NCBI GenBank assembly: GCA_030639555.1
Contig: DAOWCM010000010.1
Coordinates: 1-20,479, forward strand
Origin: Candidatus Eiseniibacteriota bacterium
Lineage (GTDB): Bacteria > Joyebacterota > Joyebacteria > Joyebacterales > Joyebacteraceae
Direction of reading: 5' to 3'
DNA: 20,479 bases
Shown here: piece after piece, positions 16,050 through 20,479 of the stretch
Layout of the letters: each line of letters opens with the position of its first letter
Position numbering within the stretch: the first letter of the stretch is position 1
Made by a program: the position numbers and the translations under genes
Notes under the pieces: model-generated
The model's database searches: none
What the model was told of the DNA's origin: nothing
Seen by the model: the letters and a program-made list of their open reading frames with translations, nothing else

Positions 16050-17189
16050 TCAGCGTTGTCTGCGAGCCAGCTCACCAATGACCTCAGACCATCGGTCGCG
16101 CCACAACTCCCTTGAGAACGCGTCGACGGCAGTCCGGTGCGCGTTCCTGGCGATGCGACGCCTCAAGTCGTGGTCCCCTATGGCAAGGAGCAGGTTCGCT
16201 TCCAACGTAGCGAGTTCCGGTGTGCAAAGGAGGCCATTATGGGAATCGATGATCATGTTCGTTATGCCACCGACGTTCGTGGCCACGACCGCACACCCGG
16301 ACGCCATCCCCTCGGCCACGCTCAAGGAGGTCCCCTCCGATGCGATGGACGGAACGATCACGATGTCGTGCCGCGAGCAGATGTCCCCGGCATCAGCTGA
16401 TGCGTACTTGATGAAGCTGACCCTGGAATCGCCCTCCAGGGACTCCCTGAGGAACCCCTCGTCTGGTCCCTCGCCCGCCAGCGTGAAGGACACATCATTG
16501 CACTTCTTCAGCACGCTCCGCACGAGAGGGACCATCAGTCTCGTTCCCCTGATCGCCCTGAAGCGCCGCGCGAAGAGAACCTTGAGCTTGGTCCCCGAGC
16601 GCGACAGTTTCTCCTCAAGTTGCCGCTCGTCGATCGCATCCGCGAAGTTGGGAATGACCCAAATGTTACCTCGGGGAACCCTTCCCAGCACACAGCGATA
16701 CCAGTTGAGGAAGTTGTGATCGACGCACACCTTGTTGGGGCAGTTCTCGAAGAGACGCGCGTACTTGGGCATCCTCACGTACTTCCAAAACGTGGAGAGA
16801 TACCGAGCGTGGAAGACGGTACGGTTCGAGGTCAACCTCGTCGGAAGGTCCCAGCTGACGCCGTGCTGAATGAGAACCGAACGTGGATCCGACGTCCGGA
16901 GGCTGAAGTGATCCGCACAGAATACTCTGATCCGGTCACCCGGGGGCGCTCGTCTGTCGGCCTCTCTCACAAGCGGATCGGGACGGACACCTGACGCCCT
17001 GACACCTATCACGCGAAGTCCGTCCACATCGCGCTCGAAGTCCGCGTCCGCCAGCTGATACAGCACCGGCTTGTGACCCAGGTCCGCGAGCAGCTCGACG
17101 AGGCTTCGGATGTACGTCTGCACGCCCCCGACCGTGAGCTCGCGGCCGACTCGATCGAAGAAGCGGTAGAAGAACAGATCCGCGTGCAC
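16050..17189 (-). CDS. Glycosyltransferase family 4, intact
   Basis: 379 residues, GT-B fold. The N-terminal half begins with a hydrophobic FFYRFFDRVG and the donor-loop segment ELTVGGVQTYIRSLVELL. The C-terminal half includes KVLFARRFRAIRGTRL, FTLAGEGPDEGFL and ASEGTSLSVAEGMASGCAVVA, which contains the EX7E motif, followed by NVGG. All core blocks are present. The start is GTG 17189, with an excellent AGGAGGTGA site at 17194-17202. It lies 72 bases downstream of the intact flippase stop and just upstream of the broken GT4. It is predicted to add a sugar during repeat-unit assembly. It belongs to a different GT4 subgroup from the sister pair at 6361 and 15318. Confidence 0.88.
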   Translation of the reverse strand: MHADLFFYRFFDRVGRELTVGGVQTYIRSLVELLADLGHKPVLYQLADADFERDVDGLRVIGVRASGVRPDPLVREADRRAPPGDRIRVFCADHFSLRTSDPRSVLIQHGVSWDLPTRLTSNRTVFHARYLSTFWKYVRMPKYARLFENCPNKVCVDHNFLNWYRCVLGRVPRGNIWVIPNFADAIDERQLEEKLSRSGTKLKVLFARRFRAIRGTRLMVPLVRSVLKKCNDVSFTLAGEGPDEGFLRESLEGDSRVSFIKYASADAGDICSRHDIVIVPSIASEGTSLSVAEGMASGCAVVATNVGGITNMIIDSHNGLLCTPELATLEANLLLAIGDHDLRRRIARNAHRTAVDAFSRELWRDRWSEVIGELARRQR

Positions 17190-17193
17190 CGGC

Positions 17194-17202
17194 TCACCTC
17201 CT
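17194..17202 (-). promoter_or_regulatory. Near-perfect ribosome binding site supporting a GTG start
   Basis: AGGAGGTGA on the minus strand, with its AGGAGG core seven bases before the GTG at 17189. This decides the start of the intact GT4 gene, which has no ATG nearby. Confidence 0.8.
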
Positions 17203-17261
17203 GATGAGGGCCGAACGTGGGGCGCCAGGCCCGGTCGGCGGACGTCGCACGGGGGAGGAAC

Positions 17262-18773
17262 TCATCTCTTCACCAACCAGGACAGCAGACTCCCCCTGTC
17301 GCGCCACAGTACTACGACACCGAAGAGCACGGCCAGTATCGCTGCGGAGACGGCGAACTTGAGCGCGAATCCCGGCAACCCGGGCGCAAACGACACCCGG
17401 GAGAGCGGAAAGAGGATCAGCGCAGAGGCGATGCCCGCTGCGATCGCGGGGAGTATGCAGGTCCTCATGTAGACGGCGAACCGCATCCCGAGCTTGCGGA
17501 GAGCATACGCCGGTAGCCAGAATCCGCTTTTCGCCCACAGGCCGGCGGCCAGAGCGACCGCGGGCGCCATCGCCACTGGCAGATCGCCGACGCTCAGAAG
17601 CACAACCGCCAGCCCGATACTGCACACCGTGGTCGCGACGGAGGCCCACGTAAGTCCCCGCAGGATGCCCAGCCCCACGAGCGCCGACATCCATATGTCG
17701 AAGGCGCCGCCCGGGACCACGGCCAGGATGAGGACGCGCAGGACGAGAACGGTTCCAGCCGTCACGTTGCCCTTCAGCCAGAAGCTCAGGATGGACTCCG
17801 CGTAGACAAACAGCAGGAGTGACGAGAAGATGGTGAGGGCGATGCTCACGCGCGTTCCCGTTCCCACGAGCGATTTCAGTTCGGCGAGCTTCCTCTTCGC
17901 GTAGAGAGTCGTTATGGCGGGCAGGAACACGCTCTGAGCTCCGGTGAGAAACGTCCGAAGGTAGTGGGGAATCCTGCTGGCGATGCTGAACGCCGCCACG
18001 TCGCTGACGGAGCCCCACCGCCCGACCAAAAGCGTCATGGTGCTGTAGAGGATCAGCGTGCTGCCCGTGCGAGCGGCCGAGTGCCTCGTATGGGCGAGGA
18101 GTTCTGAAAGCGCGCTCCTGTCCGTCGAGAAGGGAACGATGCTAAGCCCGCGCACCAACCGCCGCGCCACGATCAGCATGAGGGCGGATGTCACAAGAGC
18201 GGCAGCCAGCGCGGCAGCCTGCACTGCCACAATGCTCTGCGCCATCCCGAGAGCCACCATGGTGAGCGTGACACGCAGCACGACGCCAAGGCTCGCGACC
18301 ACATTGAAGTGAACATAGCGCTGGTACCCGCGCAGGACCCCGCCGAATGTAGAGCCGACCATCGTCAGACAAAGCGTACAGGCCACGAGAACGCACACAG
18401 CTCGCGCGTCGCCCGCGAGCTCCGCCGGAATCGACGGGAAGACTCTGACAAGAAGGGACGAGAAGGCAACGGACAGCCCGACGACAAGAACGCCGGCTGA
18501 GAGCAGCACCGAGAAGGACGCTGAGACGAATCGATTGACCTGCGGGGTATCCCCACGGTGATAGGCCGTGAGGCGATTGACGGCCAGCATCAGCCCGTTG
18601 TTCAGGACGGTGACATAGGACAACACCTGAGCGATCAGCACCCACACTCCGAAACCGTCCATCCCGACGCGCGAGATGATGAGGGGAACGAGGAACAGGC
18701 CGCCGGCAGCGTTCACGGCCATGTAGACCCAATTGGCTCCGATATTTGCAAGAAGGGTCCTTCGTTGCGACAT
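17262..18773 (-). CDS. Wzx-type polysaccharide/oligosaccharide flippase
   Basis: 503 residues with about fourteen hydrophobic segments, typical of MATE/MVF-like flippases that translocate lipid-linked repeat units across the inner membrane. The N-terminus (LLANIGANWVYMAVNAAGGL, then FLVPLIISRVGMDGFGVWVL) is the classic opening of this family: helix, PLI, glycine-rich turn and then FG-W. A central VGRWGSVSDVAAFSIASRIP segment and an amphipathic, basic linker (LYAKRKLAELKSLVG) fit the fold. The ATG at 18773 is used; only a weak GGGTGA precedes it. It is the only apparently full-length flippase in the window, so it may supply this step for both the remnant module around it and the intact series beginning at 12400. 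Confidence 0.87.
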   Translation of the reverse strand: MSQRRTLLANIGANWVYMAVNAAGGLFLVPLIISRVGMDGFGVWVLIAQVLSYVTVLNNGLMLAVNRLTAYHRGDTPQVNRFVSASFSVLLSAGVLVVGLSVAFSSLLVRVFPSIPAELAGDARAVCVLVACTLCLTMVGSTFGGVLRGYQRYVHFNVVASLGVVLRVTLTMVALGMAQSIVAVQAAALAAALVTSALMLIVARRLVRGLSIVPFSTDRSALSELLAHTRHSAARTGSTLILYSTMTLLVGRWGSVSDVAAFSIASRIPHYLRTFLTGAQSVFLPAITTLYAKRKLAELKSLVGTGTRVSIALTIFSSLLLFVYAESILSFWLKGNVTAGTVLVLRVLILAVVPGGAFDIWMSALVGLGILRGLTWASVATTVCSIGLAVVLLSVGDLPVAMAPAVALAAGLWAKSGFWLPAYALRKLGMRFAVYMRTCILPAIAAGIASALILFPLSRVSFAPGLPGFALKFAVSAAILAVLFGVVVLWRDRGSLLSWLVKR

Positions 18774-19029
18774 CGGTCACCCGTTTTCCATGGGGCTCGG
18801 ATCACGTTCCGGGCACGCCTTGCCCCCGAGCCGGAATCGCCGGCGTGCACGCTCTGGCCTCAAGCGGGTCGTCGAGTCAGTTCGATGCCCTTCCTCCCGG
18901 GCGGCGTCGACAAGAGGAAGATGGCGATTGCAGCTCTGGGGAACCCAGTTGACCATCTCGACGGTGTCGCGAAGAGCGCCGTCGTCAGCGTCACACAAGC
19001 CCCTCCGGTTCGAGTGGATCAGTGCCCCA
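18774..19029. other. Intergenic DNA between polymerase remnant and flippase, nothing recognised
   Basis: This 256-base stretch has a 93-codon open frame on the minus strand (18777-19058, starting inside the polymerase remnant) ending three bases before the flippase ATG. Its product is charged, low in hydrophobic order and unlike any family I know. A neighbouring frame gives a short hydrophobic run (AIAIFLLSTPPGRKG) but is closed by stops. The small stem GCCGG-AATCG-CCGGC (18832-18846) lacks a T-run. I treat it as eroded or leader DNA. Confidence 0.4.
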
Positions 19030-19596
19030 TCACGCCGAGCGCAACGCGCGCCTGGCATCTTCAGCTACTACGTCCGTCGATCTCGCTTCCCATCTGATCC
19101 AGGCGAACACCGTCACCAGGATGACCCCGGCCACAGGCAACCACGTGTTCGTGGCAAGGTCACCGGACGCCTGTGAGTGCACGAGCCCGTAGCAGTAGAA
19201 GGCCAAACTGACCGCGACCACTCTCCTTACCTTCAGATCCCTCGCCATCCGAGCCCTGGTGACGCTGCTGAAGAACGGAGCGATCGGGAGCGCCAGACAG
19301 CTCAGGAGAACAAGGAGGCCGATGAGCCCGTTCTCGAAGAGAACCTCCACCAACAGATTGTGCGGGTAGCTGACGCGGTCCCTGCCGAGGTAGAGATAAG
19401 CGAAACTGCCGGTCCCGCGACCGAAGACCAGGTCAACCACCGTCCCGTCGGTGTACGCCGTAAGCGCCCTGCGCCACGAGTCCATTCTCACGCGGGAGGA
19501 ATCCTCCCAGGTGCCCGCGTAGCCCTCGCCGATGAACTCCCCGGGAAGGACAAACGCGACGGGAGCGCTGATGTCCTGCGTCAGAGCGGCGCGCAT
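19030..19596 (-). pseudogene. Wzy/O-antigen-ligase-like polymerase, C-terminal half only
   Basis: The readable part runs from ATG 19596 (GGAG nine bases upstream) to the stop at 19030, about 188 residues. It contains RMDSWRRALTAY, VFGRGTGSFAYLYLG, YPHNLLVEVLFENGLIGLL with the PHN motif, and then two or three membrane segments. It lines up with roughly residues 245-407 of the intact polymerase at 7499-8722, including VSYPHNLLVE against RDYPHNVLIE and SGDLATNTWLPVAG against SGDLSSNELIPISG. The N-terminal half with about six membrane segments is absent, so it should not polymerise anything. The frame upstream of 19596 is open further but has no family resemblance. Confidence 0.75.
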
Positions 19597-20287
19597 CGGC
19601 CGGAACTCCTGTCTTGGGCGTTTTCCTGACCCACCGTTGTAACGGAAGACGACGGCCACCAACCGAAATGCCTCATGGACGCTGCCGCCGTCGCGCAGAA
19701 GTGACCCAGCATGAACTCGCGGCCGCGATCTGCAGAGGGCGCGCTCGTCCACGGCACTGTCTCATTCACCCACCCCGGTGTGTCAGTCAGTGGCCACGTC
19801 CGGTTGCGCAAGGCTACCCAATCGCCCGCGCCGATGCAAGAGCAGCTGGCGCCAGCGGTGCGCGTCCCGGTCGGCGACCCCGACGCCACCGCTGTGAGCA
19901 CGTCCCGCGACAGGGGGCCATCGACCTACACCTCTTCGATCGCCTCCGCGATGAACCTCTCCCCATTGTAGCAGGGGAGGATCACGGAGACGCGCGGTGC
20001 GGATGGTTGCCGATCGACCACGACGTTCAGCTCCGGAAGATCCAGTGTCGAACCCGCACCAAGCTAGCCTACTTCGGCGGCGCACACAAGAGCGAGCATG
20101 TCGAATCACCCGTCGGGATACCACGCTACTCCCGGACACGGAAGAGCCGCGTCTCGAGTCCCTGGAGCGCGGCTCTGCATGCCGAAGGCCCTGTGGCGCG
20201 TCTCGACTGCCTCGCGGTGAAGCGGCCCGACTTCCCGCATGGGCGTACCGTCGGCCGACGGATACCGGCGCGCCAGATCCGCCGCAC
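19597..20287. other. Eroded region between secreted-protein tail and polymerase remnant
   Basis: Apart from the GT2 start at 19926-20021, no gene was recognised here. Several open frames overlap on both strands, all with Arg/Ser/Gly-rich products typical of shadow frames in GC-rich DNA. This is probably where a deletion joined a GT2 gene to the polymerase gene; the exact junction is not visible to me. Confidence 0.45.
19926..20021 (-). pseudogene. Glycosyltransferase family 2, N-terminal fragment
   Basis: From a GTG at 20021 (GGAG about ten bases upstream) the frame reads 31 residues including PRVSVILPCYNGERFIAEAI, the first beta strand and helix of a GT2 enzyme, then EEV and a TAG at 19928-19926. 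Normal enzymes continue with a VLxQTYxxWELIVVDDGS-like block, which is absent. The sequence after the stop shows no GT2 blocks in any frame. It differs from the GT2 fragment at 14891-15332 (FIAEAIEEV against LVGDAIESV), so it is not simply its missing front end. Confidence 0.65.
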
Positions 20288-20479
20288 TTACCTCACAACC
20301 GCCACCTTCGTGCTTGAGCGAACTCCGCCGGCCGCGCGCAGTCTGGCGAAGTAGACGCCGCTCGCGACGGGGTGCGACGATTCGTCCCGGCCGTCCCACT
20401 CGGCCGCGTGCCGCCCACCGCGCATGACGCGGTCCGTCAGCGTCCGCACGAGCCGCCCGCTCGCGTCGTATATGGTGAC
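20288..20479 (-). CDS. C-terminal end of a secreted protein with FlgD-Ig-like / T9SS-type sorting domain (5' part outside window)
   Basis: The last 63 residues of a protein that continues beyond the right edge. It reads VTIYDASGRLVRTLTD, then GRHAAEWDGRDESSHPVASG and VYFARLRA, ending KVAVVR. This is the standard beta-sandwich tail (VxIYDxxGRLVRxL...W.DGxxxxGxxVxSGxYxYxL) found at the C-terminus of secreted proteins in FCB-group bacteria, where it serves as a type IX secretion signal or FlgD-like Ig fold. The nature of the passenger is unknown. It precedes the polysaccharide cluster in the same orientation, with about 270 bases before the GT2 fragment. Confidence 0.82.
   Translation of the reverse strand, partial: VTIYDASGRLVRTLTDRVMRGGRHAAEWDGRDESSHPVASGVYFARLRAAGGVRSSTKVAVVR

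Noticed and set aside
17194..18018. 275-residue open frame antisense or offset to the flippase
   Set aside because: It is the same-strand alternative frame of a clear flippase gene. Its product is Arg/Gly-rich with no recognisable motif.
1..20479. CRISPR array, tRNA or rRNA genes
   Set aside because: No regularly spaced repeats and no cloverleaf-like or rRNA-like sequence were noticed on reading both strands. A covariance-model scan would be needed to exclude small RNAs.

Overview
GC-rich bacterial DNA, about 20 kb, almost entirely one exopolysaccharide (EPS) or capsule-type gene cluster on the minus strand. It is flanked by a PiT/CysP-type anion permease on the plus strand (left edge) and by the tail of a secreted protein on the minus strand (right edge). 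That tail looks like a FlgD-Ig-like / type IX secretion C-terminal domain. Such tails are common in Bacteroidota and other FCB-group lineages, including GC-rich candidate phyla such as Eisenbacteria, Krumholzibacteriota and Latescibacterota. I therefore suggest an FCB-type Gram-negative organism with low certainty; there is no rRNA or other phylogenetic marker in the window.

Layout in transcription order on the minus strand, right to left. (a) 20288-20479: tail of the secreted protein. (b) 19.0-20.3 kb: eroded DNA holding the N-terminus of a family 2 glycosyltransferase (GT2) and the C-terminal half of a Wzy/O-antigen-ligase-like polymerase. (c) 16.05-18.77 kb: an intact Wzx-type flippase and an intact family 4 glycosyltransferase (GT4). 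(d) 12.6-16.03 kb: a wrecked segment. It holds a GT4 with an in-frame TGA, fused in frame to a GT2 that lacks both ends. Next come the 3' end of an IS3-type element abutting the 5' end of an IS481-type element, then a flippase missing its N-terminus, and an IS256/mutator-type transposase remnant. (e) 1.0-12.4 kb: an apparently intact, tightly packed series. Its order is a 928-residue Wza-like exporter with seven SLBB-like repeats, a Wzz-like chain-length protein, a Wzy-like polymerase, two GT4 enzymes, a methyltransferase, a PaaK/CapK-like adenylate-forming enzyme and a heparinase II/III-family lyase. Several junctions are 4-base stop/start overlaps, and a good sigma-70-like promoter lies upstream of the exporter gene.

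Inferred working scheme: GT4 enzymes build a repeat unit on a lipid carrier, a Wzx flippase moves it across the inner membrane, Wzy and Wzz polymerise it, and the Wza-like protein exports it. The methyltransferase and adenylate-forming enzyme may decorate it and the lyase may trim or release it. No initiating phosphoglycosyltransferase and no sugar-nucleotide synthesis genes are in the window. The intact series (e) has no flippase, so the only full-length one here (17262-18773) may serve it. The cluster looks like two related EPS modules, one of which has been eroded by IS insertion and deletion.
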